A DNA stretch of 64,000 nucleotides from Deltaproteobacteria bacterium (lineage in GTDB: Bacteria > Myxococcota_A > Polyangia > Polyangiales > JADJMO01), in assembly GCA_025363655.1 (NCBI GenBank), contig JANYDK010000092.1:62001-126000 (forward strand), in the 5' to 3' direction. Shown in pieces: positions 17,192-25,531 of this stretch (within the stretch, counting starts at the first letter, position 1; each line of letters begins with the position of its first letter). A model generated the notes under the pieces. It made no database searches, was not told where the DNA came from, and was given only the letters and a program-made list of their open reading frames with translations. A program made the translations under genes and the position numbers.

Positions 17192-17790
17192 AGCTCCACC
17201 TCCGCCGGAGCGACGTAGCGCGAATCGTGCCCCGCCGCTGCGGTCGGGAGCGAGAGATCGTCGATGCGCCAACCGCGATGAAGAAGGACCCCACGAAACG
17301 GCGGCTCACCTTTGACGTTGCCGACGAGCTTCACCTGCGAGGGCGGCGTGCCCTTCCCGACCTCGACCTTGGCGCCCTCTTCTTCGCTGCGCACGGCGGA
17401 AATCGTGCCGTGTCCGCGCAGGGCCTTGCGACAACCCTCGTGGACCACCCGCGCCGCTGCGCCGACTTCGGAGTCGGTGAACCCGGCCACGTCCTCTTCG
17501 AGGAAGTCGATGAAGCGACCTTCGCGCTGGAAGAGCGCAAGGAGCTGCAGCGCTGCGTCGAGGCTCGGAGCGACGGAAGCTGGAGGAGCTGCCGGCGTCA
17601 CGGCGACCACCTTGGGAATCGACGTCTTCTCCGGTTTCGTCGGCGGCTCGGGCTCGTCGTTGGGCACTGGGGCAAGAAGTCGCGGTTCGCGCGCTGCAAA
17701 GGCCCGCGCTGCGAAGGCGCCATCGAAGAGGACGCGGAAGAAACAGGCCCAGGCGAACCAGAGGCGGGTGCCGAAGGAGAGGGACGTCAC
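17188..17790 (-). CDS. DUF2760 domain protein
   Basis: 200 aa. One N-terminal hydrophobic segment (FGTRLWFAWACFFRVLF), a Pro/Thr-rich linker, then the DUF2760 domain from about residue 75. That domain contains LQLLALFQREGRFIDFLEED, GAAARVVHEGCRKAL and NVKGEPPFRGVLLHRGWR, and ends in YVAPAEVEL, all typical of the family. DUF2760 genes sit next to Hsp70 genes in many proteobacteria, so it is likely a membrane-linked partner of the two chaperones; its biochemical role is unknown. The start GTG at 17790 was chosen because the residues upstream are not family-like. It lies 25 bases after the kinase stop and overlaps the Hsp70 start by four bases. Confidence 0.87.
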   Translation of the reverse strand: MTSLSFGTRLWFAWACFFRVLFDGAFAARAFAAREPRLLAPVPNDEPEPPTKPEKTSIPKVVAVTPAAPPASVAPSLDAALQLLALFQREGRFIDFLEEDVAGFTDSEVGAAARVVHEGCRKALRGHGTISAVRSEEEGAKVEVGKGTPPSQVKLVGNVKGEPPFRGVLLHRGWRIDDLSLPTAAAGHDSRYVAPAEVEL

Positions 17791-17815
17791 GGGCGCGACG
17801 ATATCATCTCGGCCG

Positions 17816-19384
17816 TCAGTCGAACGACAGCTTCCACACGCACGCATCGTCGCCGCGGCGCTGGCACCGGGCCTCTTCCGAGGCGCGGACGATGCCGCCG
17901 CCGTACTCGACGACGCCCTCGAAATAGCCGCGAATCAGCGAGCACATGATGGCGCACGAGGCGCCGTACTCACGCAGCGAGACCTCGACCACGCCCGGTC
18001 CGAGGGCCGCCGAGGTGACCTTGCCGGTGTCGTGATAGTTCCGCCAGAGCACCGTCGCCTTGGAGATGGTGCGCATCAAATCGCCACGCTCGAGGATCGA
18101 CTTGTAGAACTCGCCGAGGTCGAGGGGCGCCGTTTGCTTGCCGATGAAATGGTAGCGATCGAGCTCGGCGAGCTCGGGCGGGAAGGGCATCGTCGCAGCG
18201 CAGGCGACGATCAGCTCGAGCTGATCTCTCTCGGGAAACCAGCTCGAGACGAGGATGCGCTCGTCGAGGTAGTGGTGCACGTTCGGCGGAAGAATCGCCA
18301 ATGCGTCGGCGCGGCACGTGCGAAGCCACTTCACGGCGCGCATGACGTTGGTCCCCTTCACGCGACCGGTGGCGGTCGCCGGCAAGTGGCTCGTCGCCCG
18401 CGTCGTCGTCGCCACCTTGGTCTCGGGCGAAGGAGGCTCAGGCTGGGCAACATCAGGCTTTGGAGGCTCGGGCTGGGAAGGCTCGGGCGCGCCGAGCTCG
18501 CGACGGTAGACGTCTTGCACCGCCTGATCGGCGAACGGTAGGAGCGCCCGCGCGAACGCACGTACGTCCGAATGACGCGCCGCTGGATCGCGCTCGAGTG
18601 ACCGCGCGATCACCGCGCTGAGCTCCGGCGGGACGCCTTCGACCCATCCATGCAACGCCGGTGGCGGCCCGGAGCGCACCAAGGTGGCCATCTCGACGAG
18701 CCCGCTCGCTTCGTAGGGTGGCCTCCCGGCGAGCGCGCTGTAGAGAATGGCGCCGAACGAATATTGATCGCCGCGCGCGTCGCTCTCGGCGCTCCCGAGG
18801 AGCTGCTCGGGGGCGATGTACCCGAGCGTCCCGAGCACCGCCGTCGCCGCCGTCAGCTGCACCGACGAATCGGCACCGAGCTGCTTGCTGAGGCCGAAAT
18901 CGACGATTTTCGGCACCACGTCCCCCCGTCGATCGCGCGCGAGGACGACGTTGCCCGGCTTGAGATCGCGATGCACGACGCCCCGCTCGTGAGCCCAGGC
19001 GATCGCCGATGCGATCGGCACGAGCGTGCGCAACGCCTCGGCCACCGTGAGCGACCCTTGCGCGCGGATCCACGACTCGAGATCGGTGCCATCGAGGAGC
19101 TCCATCACCAGCACGGGCAACCCGTCGTGCCGCGCGATGTCGATGACGTCGACGATGTTCGGATGTCGAATCGACGCTGCGATGCGCGCCTCGCGCTGCA
19201 GCCTCGCCACGAGGTTGCCGTTCTCCGCCAGGTGCTCGTGGAGCACCTTGAGCGCGACCGACCGCCCGAGCACGGTGTGCCGCGCCTCGTACACCACCGA
19301 CGTCGCACCATGACCGATGCGACGCACGATCTCGTAGACCCCGACCCGCACACCTTGGAGATCTCGCCGAAGCTGGTTCTCCAT
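17816..19384 (-). CDS. Hanks-type Ser/Thr kinase with C-terminal sensory-like domain
   Basis: 522 aa. The kinase domain (about 17-285) has Gly loop IGHGATSVVYEA, Lys 46 in VALKVL, catalytic HRDLKPGN at 138-145, DFG at 162-164 and APE at 191-193, so it should be active. A Pro/Glu linker (about 305-340) joins a second domain of about 180 residues, VHHYLDERILVSSWFPERDQ through to CQRRGDDACVWKLSF. This resembles the myxobacterial paralogous domain of the DUF2378/V4R type; the link is tentative. No transmembrane helix is seen, so it is cytoplasmic. It precedes DUF2760 by 25 bases on the same strand and is probably the first gene of the Hsp70 operon. Confidence 0.82.
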   Translation of the reverse strand: MENQLRRDLQGVRVGVYEIVRRIGHGATSVVYEARHTVLGRSVALKVLHEHLAENGNLVARLQREARIAASIRHPNIVDVIDIARHDGLPVLVMELLDGTDLESWIRAQGSLTVAEALRTLVPIASAIAWAHERGVVHRDLKPGNVVLARDRRGDVVPKIVDFGLSKQLGADSSVQLTAATAVLGTLGYIAPEQLLGSAESDARGDQYSFGAILYSALAGRPPYEASGLVEMATLVRSGPPPALHGWVEGVPPELSAVIARSLERDPAARHSDVRAFARALLPFADQAVQDVYRRELGAPEPSQPEPPKPDVAQPEPPSPETKVATTTRATSHLPATATGRVKGTNVMRAVKWLRTCRADALAILPPNVHHYLDERILVSSWFPERDQLELIVACAATMPFPPELAELDRYHFIGKQTAPLDLGEFYKSILERGDLMRTISKATVLWRNYHDTGKVTSAALGPGVVEVSLREYGASCAIMCSLIRGYFEGVVEYGGGIVRASEEARCQRRGDDACVWKLSFD

Positions 19385-19527
19385 GCCCGCGAGGATACTC
19401 CCCCAACTGACGTTCGCACTGGCTTTTCACGGGTGCGGGTGCATGGGGATCGACTCGACCCGCTGGGGAGTCGAGGTGTGCCGAGGTCCCCCTACTACCG
19501 CTTCGGGCTCCATGTCGGAGCGGTGTT

Positions 19528-19546
19528 CTGAGAGTCCTGTTCTCAG
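19528..19546 (-). terminator. Short hairpin across the stop of the beta-helix lipoprotein gene
   Basis: CTGAGA and TCTCAG form a perfect 6-bp stem around a 7-base loop. The stem includes the stop codon of the gene ending at 19543. There is no T run, so intrinsic termination is only a possibility; it may instead protect the mRNA end. Confidence 0.25.
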
Positions 19547-20946
19547 GGCGCGATGATGCAGCTCGTCGTGGCGACCACCGGATCGCCGGCCACCGCGGGG
19601 ATGTAGGCGACGTCGACGTACGACACGGGCGCCGTATCGCAGCCGGCGATCGAGGCCTGCGTGGGGGCGCATGTCGACCAGGAATCGCCCTCGCCCGGTT
19701 GCGTCGCCGCGCCGCGTGACTTGCAGAGATAGAGGCCGGCCTTGGTGTTGCGGGTCGCGCTGGCTGCGGTGCCAAAGATGTTGTTGCCGAGATCACCGAC
19801 CGCGCCGAGGTCCATCGAGCTGGTGCCGACGTAACCGTAGTAGATGCCGTAGTTGAGGTTGTTCAGAAGCTTCGAGCTCCGCAGCTTGAAGTTCTGCCCG
19901 TTGTAGGCGCCGATGCCGTTGTTCTTGTTTCCGGTGGCGACGAGGCCGGTGACGGTGTGGAGCGGACCGGTGCCCAAAGTCGGCGCCGTCCAAGCGAGGC
20001 GAAGGCCGTTGAGCCCGTTGCCGACGGCCGTGCCGCCATCGAACTTGAGGGTCGCGTTGCCTTCGATGTCGATGCCGTTGGCGACGTTGCTGTCGAAGCT
20101 GATGGGGCTGCCGCCGATGTGGACGAGGCCGCTTCCACTCGAGACGAGCCCTTGGAGGCCGTTGCGATTCGCCGAGACGTTGGGGCCGATTTCCGCGGCG
20201 CCGAAGCACTCGATGCCGCTCGACTTGTTGCCGTTGGCGTTGACGTTCTTGACGATCGGGGGGGGCGATCCGGCCGCGGTGACGATGCCGTCGCCGCTCG
20301 CCGAGAGCACCGTGAAACCATCGAGCGTGCCACCCGCGAAGACGTTCACCGCGCAAGTGGTGCTGCCGCAGGGACCGGATGCGGTGATGCTCGTCTTCCC
20401 CGGACCATCGCCGACGACGATGACGTTGGCAGGGATGACGATCGAGCTCGCCTCGTTGTAGACGACGGGGACCACGGCGCCGCTGACGTGGATGGTGCGC
20501 GTGCCGAGGAAGCTTCCTCCGATGGCGAGCGCGGCCGTGATGGTGGTGAAGGGGCACGTCACGCTGCCGGTCGACACGCCGGCGTATCTCTTGTCGACAT
20601 AGAGTTCGGTCGCGCCCGCGGGCAACGACGCGCACGTGGGTGGACCGACGTCGATCACGGGGACGTCGCTGACGATGACGTCGTCGGGCGAGACGTCGCC
20701 ACCTCCGCCCTCGGAGCCACCGACGTCGGGCGCGCCATCACCCGACGAATCACCCGGCGAATCACCCGGCGAATCGCCCGACGCCGAATCGCTCGGGGAA
20801 GCGTCTGCCGTATCGCTCGCCGCGACGTCCTCGAGCGCGCCCGTGTCGCCGCCCGCGCCCGGCGCGACGTCGAAGGAGCCGCCACCACATCCGAGCGGGA
20901 GCGCGATCAGCCAGAGCCACCCGCGTCGAGCTCGATTCATGCGCAT
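19543..20946 (-). CDS. Parallel beta-helix lipoprotein (DUF1565-like)
   Basis: 467 aa. Short signal peptide with lipobox-like ALPLGCG, then an Asp/Ser/Gly-rich linker that includes tandem GDSP units (bases about 20740-20790). From about residue 110 it reads LYVDKRYAGVSTGSVTCPFTTITAAL. The VD-x(n)-G-x(n)-PF-TIT-AL pattern and the following IVIPANVIVVGDG, GIVTAAGS, GIECFGAAEIG, GLQGLVSSGSG and NGIDIEGNATLKF rungs are typical of DUF1565/right-handed beta-helix surface proteins. Many Cys pairs suggest an oxidised exported protein. A clear AGGAGGAG site lies just before the ATG at 20946. A hairpin sits directly upstream in the leader (20960-20981). Ligand or role unknown. Confidence 0.7.
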   Translation of the reverse strand: MRMNRARRGWLWLIALPLGCGGGSFDVAPGAGGDTGALEDVAASDTADASPSDSASGDSPGDSPGDSSGDGAPDVGGSEGGGGDVSPDDVIVSDVPVIDVGPPTCASLPAGATELYVDKRYAGVSTGSVTCPFTTITAALAIGGSFLGTRTIHVSGAVVPVVYNEASSIVIPANVIVVGDGPGKTSITASGPCGSTTCAVNVFAGGTLDGFTVLSASGDGIVTAAGSPPPIVKNVNANGNKSSGIECFGAAEIGPNVSANRNGLQGLVSSGSGLVHIGGSPISFDSNVANGIDIEGNATLKFDGGTAVGNGLNGLRLAWTAPTLGTGPLHTVTGLVATGNKNNGIGAYNGQNFKLRSSKLLNNLNYGIYYGYVGTSSMDLGAVGDLGNNIFGTAASATRNTKAGLYLCKSRGAATQPGEGDSWSTCAPTQASIAGCDTAPVSYVDVAYIPAVAGDPVVATTSCIIAP

Positions 20947-20959
20947 GCGTCTCCTCCTG

Positions 20960-20981
20960 CGGCCACGCGATCACGTGGCCG
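20960..20981. promoter_or_regulatory. Inverted repeat in the 5' leader of the beta-helix lipoprotein gene
   Basis: Perfect 8-bp arms (CGGCCACG and CGTGGCCG) around a 6-base loop lie just upstream of the AGGAGGAG ribosome site of the gene starting at 20946. It could be an operator or an RNA hairpin that affects translation. No transcription factor is suggested by the sequence alone. Confidence 0.3.
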
Positions 20982-21102
20982 TGCGCCATGCAGCAAGAGT
21001 CACACCGAGGACGCCTCTCGCAGATTCCTGCATGAAAACCAGCTCGCCCGCTGTGCAACGAGTGCGGGGTCGCACACGAGCTGTCGTTGTTCGCGGGCTT
21101 GG

Positions 21103-22518
21103 TCAGATGATCTCGAAGTAGCGCGAGAGCTCCCAATCGGTGACCGCCCGCGCGTACTTCGCGACCTCGTGACGTCGGCTGCGCACCCAGTGATCGACGA
21201 ACTCGTCGCCGAGGATTTCACGCACCACCGCGCTCTGATCGAAGAGCGCCGTCGCCTCCGCGAGGGTGCGCGGCAAGGCACGCGTCTCGGCGGCGGCGCC
21301 GGCGTCTCCGCTCGATGCGCCCGGCGGGATGAGCTGCTTGTCGATGCCGTAGAGCCCGGCGGCGAGGCACGCAGCGATCGAGAGATACGGGTTGAGATCG
21401 GCCGCCGTCTGTCGGAACTCGATGCGCGTCGCCTTCGCCCCTCCGCCGATCACGCGGACGCCGGCGGTACGGTTCTCGAAGCCCCACGACGCGGTCAGCG
21501 GCGCCCAGACGCCAGGTACATAACGCTTGTATGCGTTGATCGTCGGCGCGTGAATCGCCGTCAGCTCGGGCATCAGCGAGACGAGCCCGCCGAGGTAGTT
21601 CATGCCGAGCGCAGAGAGCTTTCCCTCTTTCAGCGCCGCCTCGTCGTAGAGGACGTTCTGCTCCTTGGCGTTCCAAATGCTTTGGTGGAGATGCCCGCCC
21701 GAGCCCGGGAGATCGGCGTTCCACTTCGCCATGAACGTGGGAATCACGCCGAAGCGCGCGCACACTTGCTTCGCCAGCGTCTTGAAGAGCGCGGCCTTGT
21801 CGGCGGCGGCGAGCGCGTCGTCGTAGCGGATTGCCACCTCGTAGACGCCCGGCCCCGTCTCGGTGTGGAGCCCTTCGATCTCGATGTCGAAGGCCTTCAT
21901 CTCGTCGAGGAGCGCGTGCATCAGCGGCGCGTTCTGACCTTCGCGCAGCCACGAGTAGCCGAACATTCCGGGCGAGACCGGCGTCAGGCCGCTGTAGCGC
22001 TTGTCGCGGAGAGACTGCGGCGTCTCCTTGAAGAGCCAGAACTCGAACTCGCAGGCGACCTTGGCGTGCATCCCGCGCGCAGCCAGACGTGCGAGCACGC
22101 GTCGCAAGAGTGAACGCGGACACCCCGGATGGTCGCGCCCGTCGCGGAGGCGAAAATCAGCGAGAAAAGCCGCCGTATGCGGCTCGCCCCAGGCTTCGGG
22201 GAAGATGCGGTACGTCGCAGGATCGACGATCGCAATCGCGTCGGGATACCCCGTGTGCCAACCGGTGACGGCCTGCTTCGCCGTCGGATCGCCGCCGGTG
22301 TCGTAGAGCGCGTCCTCGACGTCCCAACCGAAGATGACGTCGCAGAATCCGAAGCCTGGGCTCTGCGGGTTCATGGCGCCGAGGAACTTCTCGAGCGACA
22401 CGTACTTGCCACGGAGGACGCCATCGACGTCGAAGCCGCCGATCTTCACCTTGTCGATCTTGCGACCGCGCAGATCGTGCTCCAGCCCCTGGGGCGTCAT
22501 GCTCGGCTTGTCGCTCAT
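21103..22518 (-). CDS. Glutamine synthetase family protein (GlnA/PuuA-like)
   Basis: 471 aa, a full-length type I fold. ATP- and metal-site segments are present: VACEFEFWLF, GLHTETGPGVYEVAIRY, GSGGHLHQSIW, INAYKRYVPGVWAP and RIEFRQTAADLNPYL. The N-terminal domain reads VKIGGFDVDGVLRGKYV, the usual small beta-grasp half. The adenylylation loop with the Tyr of housekeeping GlnA is not obvious. Sequence style is closer to gamma-glutamyl-amine synthetases (PuuA/GlnA3 group), which ligate glutamate to polyamines or other amines; the substrate is an inference. The ATG at 22518 is 15 residues before the conserved N-terminal strand. It stands alone, with the beta-helix gene downstream and a lipoprotein gene divergent. 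Confidence 0.85.
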   Translation of the reverse strand: MSDKPSMTPQGLEHDLRGRKIDKVKIGGFDVDGVLRGKYVSLEKFLGAMNPQSPGFGFCDVIFGWDVEDALYDTGGDPTAKQAVTGWHTGYPDAIAIVDPATYRIFPEAWGEPHTAAFLADFRLRDGRDHPGCPRSLLRRVLARLAARGMHAKVACEFEFWLFKETPQSLRDKRYSGLTPVSPGMFGYSWLREGQNAPLMHALLDEMKAFDIEIEGLHTETGPGVYEVAIRYDDALAAADKAALFKTLAKQVCARFGVIPTFMAKWNADLPGSGGHLHQSIWNAKEQNVLYDEAALKEGKLSALGMNYLGGLVSLMPELTAIHAPTINAYKRYVPGVWAPLTASWGFENRTAGVRVIGGGAKATRIEFRQTAADLNPYLSIAACLAAGLYGIDKQLIPPGASSGDAGAAAETRALPRTLAEATALFDQSAVVREILGDEFVDHWVRSRRHEVAKYARAVTDWELSRYFEII

Positions 22519-22556
22519 CGACGGCAGCCTATCCGAACCTGATAGACTGCGGAGCG

Positions 22557-22969
22557 ATGCCGAGCCCTCGTCTCGTCCACACGCGCGCGCCTTCGCGCTC
22601 CCCGCGGCGCTGCTCCTCGCGCCGATCTTCCTCCTCGGGCTCGTCGGCTGCGGACGACGCATCACCAAGGACGACTGCGGCAAGTGGGCCGACCTCGCCG
22701 GAAAAATCACGCAAGCCACCTTGAGCAAAGAGTTCAAGGGCTGCGGCGCGGCGCAGAACGTCGGCAAGCACGGCGTCGAGCTGAAGCAGCTGCAGTGCGA
22801 GCACCAGGTCGGCAAGACGGTCGACGAAAAGGAAGTGCAGTGCTTCCTCGACGCCAAGACTGCCGACGACTTCCCGGCATGCAACTTCAAGGCAGGGGGC
22901 TACTTCGCGCTCGTCCGCGACGAAGCCGACGGCGAGAAGAAGGCCTTCGCCGACCTCTGCTCGAAGTGA
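22557..22969 (+). CDS. Small lipoprotein, signal peptide interrupted by a CG-repeat frameshift
   Basis: The mature frame (base class of 22502) encodes a lipoprotein of about 100 residues after Cys: GLVGCGRRITKDDCGKWADLAGKI, ending in CSK, with several Cys. That frame has no good start; only TTG 22508 or CTG codons precede it. In the next frame ATG 22557 with GGAG before it begins MPSPRLVHTR. Removing one CG unit from the CG run at about 22582-22590 joins the two frames into a standard signal peptide, MPSPRLVHTRAFALPAALLL, followed by a lipobox. I therefore call one gene of about 136 codons with a 2-base frameshift in this sequence, either real slippage or an assembly error. Function unknown. 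Confidence 0.5.
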
Positions 22970-22981
22970 ACGGATGCCGAA

Positions 22982-24247
22982 TCAGGCGGCGCGTCGGCCC
23001 ATCCAGAGCCACGCTGCCGACGCCAGGGTGGCGGTCACGACGGCGACCGCGATGACGTCGAACGCGGCCGTCCAGCCGTGTTTTTGCGCCACGCCGCCGA
23101 TGACCACGCCGCTCATGCTGGCCCCCACGTAACCGACGCCGTCGATGATCCCGGCCGCCGTCGACGCCGCGCGCTTGCCGGCGACGTCGAGCGTGATCGC
23201 GCCGCCGAGGAGCGAATAGGGACCAAGCAGAAAGAGGCCACAGCCAGCGACGGAGATCGCCGCAGACCACACCGACGAGAGCCCGCCATGGGCGAGGAAG
23301 AGCACCGCGCCGCAGAGCACGACGAGCGAGGCGACCATCACCGGGGCACGTTTTCCCGGCCCGAATCGATCACTGACGCGCCCGACGACGAGCGCCCCGA
23401 TGATCCCCGCCGCCGGAAGGAGCGCGCTCTTCATCAGCGCCCCCGCGGTCCCCGCTTGATCACCGGTGCGCTTGCCGACCTCGACGAGGAACGTCGGCGT
23501 CCAGGTGTTGAACCCGGTGCGCACGAAGGTGAGCAACATCGAGAGCACGATCGCGATCCAGAACGAAGGCTTCTTCGCCAGCCACGGCAGCGTCACCGAG
23601 AGCGGCTCGCGAGGCTGTTTTTGTGGCTCTTTCTTCTCTTCTTGTTGCGTCTGCTTCTCCGTCGGCGCCTCCGGTGGTTCACCGCGCAACGCCAACGCGA
23701 CGAACAAACCGACGAGCGCGAAGAGCGCCGGATTGACGAGGAAGAACACCCGCCACCCCGCACCGAGTCGCACCATCGCGCCGCAGAGCAGCAGTGTCAC
23801 CATGTTGCCGACCTCGTAGCTCGTCGACAGCGCACCCATCACGGTCCCGTGCCGCTCCGCCGGAAACCAACGCGACACGCAATGAATCAGCCCGCCCCAG
23901 CCACCCGCCTGAAAGAACCGATTGGCCACCGCGAGCAGCAGCAGCGCCCGCAAGCTCCCGCTCGAAGCCCCGATGAAAAACGTCGCCGTCACCGATCCGA
24001 GGATCGAGAGCAACATGATCCGCTTCCCACCGATGCGATCCCCGAGCGCCCCGAGCACGATTTTGCCGACTGCATAGGACGCGACCGAGATAGAGGCGAT
24101 TTTTCCGAGCTGCTGTTTGTCGTAGCCGAACGCGGCGATCAGTAGGGGCTGCGCCGCATCGAGATTGGCCCGACACAGATAGAACGACGCATACCCCACG
24201 AGCAGCGTCGCGATGACGACCACCTCCGCGCTTCGTCGTGAAGACAT
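22982..24247 (-). CDS. OPA-family MFS transporter (GlpT/UhpT-like)
   Basis: 421 aa, 12 predicted helices with a charged Glu/Lys/Gln central loop (about 195-220). YASFYLCRANLDAAQPLL at the start of helix 1, LGDRIGGKRIMLL, and the segment RWFPAERHGTVMGALSTSYEVGN match the organophosphate:phosphate antiporter pattern, in which the second has Arg residues that bind phosphate. The exact sugar or glycerol phosphate is unknown. ATG at 24247 chosen; an in-frame ATG at 24259 is equally possible. It is divergent from the Fe-alcohol dehydrogenase gene, with about 118 bases between. Confidence 0.8.
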   Translation of the reverse strand: MSSRRSAEVVVIATLLVGYASFYLCRANLDAAQPLLIAAFGYDKQQLGKIASISVASYAVGKIVLGALGDRIGGKRIMLLSILGSVTATFFIGASSGSLRALLLLAVANRFFQAGGWGGLIHCVSRWFPAERHGTVMGALSTSYEVGNMVTLLLCGAMVRLGAGWRVFFLVNPALFALVGLFVALALRGEPPEAPTEKQTQQEEKKEPQKQPREPLSVTLPWLAKKPSFWIAIVLSMLLTFVRTGFNTWTPTFLVEVGKRTGDQAGTAGALMKSALLPAAGIIGALVVGRVSDRFGPGKRAPVMVASLVVLCGAVLFLAHGGLSSVWSAAISVAGCGLFLLGPYSLLGGAITLDVAGKRAASTAAGIIDGVGYVGASMSGVVIGGVAQKHGWTAAFDVIAVAVVTATLASAAWLWMGRRAA

Positions 24248-24364
24248 CCCGCGCAACATACTTGGGATTCTGCATCGCACGCGTGACAGCTCTACGCCCC
24301 GCGCCCGCGCCCACGCCCGCCCCCGCGCTTCTCCCCTCCTCTCCCCCGGAGTACGCCCCTCCCC

Positions 24365-25510
24365 ATGCCCTTCTCCACCTGGTCCTTCCCAACCCGCATC
24401 GTCTTCGGCAACGGCGCCGCCAGCGAAATCGGCGGTCACGCGAAGTCTCTCGGCAACGGCGCTCCGGCGCTGATCGTCTCCGACGCCGGCGTCGTCGGCG
24501 CAGGCATCGTCGACGTGGTGCGAAAGTCGCTCGACGCGGCCGGCGTGGCGCACGCGACCTACGATCAGGTGCAAGGAAATCCGCACGAAAAAGACGTGTT
24601 CGACGGGCTCGCGGCCTATCGCGCGGCGAAGGCGGGGCTGATCGTCGCGGTCGGCGGAGGGAGCCCGCTCGACGTCGCGAAGTTGATTCGATTGCTCGTC
24701 ACGCACGAGCCGCCGCTCGACCAGTACGACGACGCGATCGGCGGCGACGCCAAGATCGTCAACGCCGTGCCGCCGATGATCGCGGTGCCGACGACCGCGG
24801 GCACGGGCTCGGAGGTCGGACGAAGCGGCGTCGTCACCCTCGATTCGACGAACCGCAAGACCGTCATCTTCGCGCCGGCGCTCCTCGCCAACGTCGCCAT
24901 CCTCGATCCGAACCTCACCGTCGGCATGTCGGCGCGCACCACCGCAGCGACGGGCTTCGACGCCCTCACGCACTGTCTCGAGGCCTATCTCTCGAAGGGC
25001 GATCATCCGATGGCCGACGCCATCGCGCTGATGGGGCTCGAGCTCTGCGCCAAGCACCTCGCGCGCGCCGTCTCGCACCCCACCGATCTCGAAGCCCGCG
25101 GCGGCATGATGAAGGCAGCGGCGATGGGCGCGGTCGCGTTCCAGAAGGGGCTCGGCGCGTGTCACTCGCTGGCGCACCCGCTCTCGAGCGAGAAGCACCT
25201 CCACCACGGTCTCGCCAACGCGCTCTGCCTCCCTGCCGTCGTCACCTTCAACGCCGAGGTCGTCCCCGAACGCGTGAAGCGGGCAGCGACCATTTTCGGC
25301 GGGACGGGCGATCCGTCGAACGGCCTCGCCGACGCGCTCTTCGCGCTTCGCCGACAAATCGGCCTCCCTGACGGGCTCCGTGCGGAGGGAGTCTCCGAAG
25401 GCGATCTCGACAAGCTCGCCGACCTCGCGTTCCTCGACGCCTGCCACGGCAGCAACCCCCGTCCCTGCAGCCGCGACGATCTCCGCGCCCTCTACGCGCG
25501 ATCGCTGTGA
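24365..25510 (+). CDS. Iron-containing (group III) alcohol dehydrogenase
   Basis: 381 aa, the usual length. The NAD(P)-binding motif GGGSPLDVAK is at about residues 98-107 and TTAGTGSEV at about 141-149. The metal ligands are visible in GFDALTHCLEAY (Asp/His), KGLGACHSLAHPL (His) and HLHHGLANALCLP (His). It should oxidise primary alcohols or reduce aldehydes, with Fe2+ or Zn2+. The ATG at 24365 sits 15 residues before the conserved IVFGNGA strand. The next gene follows after 21 bases on the same strand, so co-transcription is likely. Confidence 0.9.
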   Translation: MPFSTWSFPTRIVFGNGAASEIGGHAKSLGNGAPALIVSDAGVVGAGIVDVVRKSLDAAGVAHATYDQVQGNPHEKDVFDGLAAYRAAKAGLIVAVGGGSPLDVAKLIRLLVTHEPPLDQYDDAIGGDAKIVNAVPPMIAVPTTAGTGSEVGRSGVVTLDSTNRKTVIFAPALLANVAILDPNLTVGMSARTTAATGFDALTHCLEAYLSKGDHPMADAIALMGLELCAKHLARAVSHPTDLEARGGMMKAAAMGAVAFQKGLGACHSLAHPLSSEKHLHHGLANALCLPAVVTFNAEVVPERVKRAATIFGGTGDPSNGLADALFALRRQIGLPDGLRAEGVSEGDLDKLADLAFLDACHGSNPRPCSRDDLRALYARSL

Positions 25511-25531
25511 GAAGATCCGAGACGCCATCCC

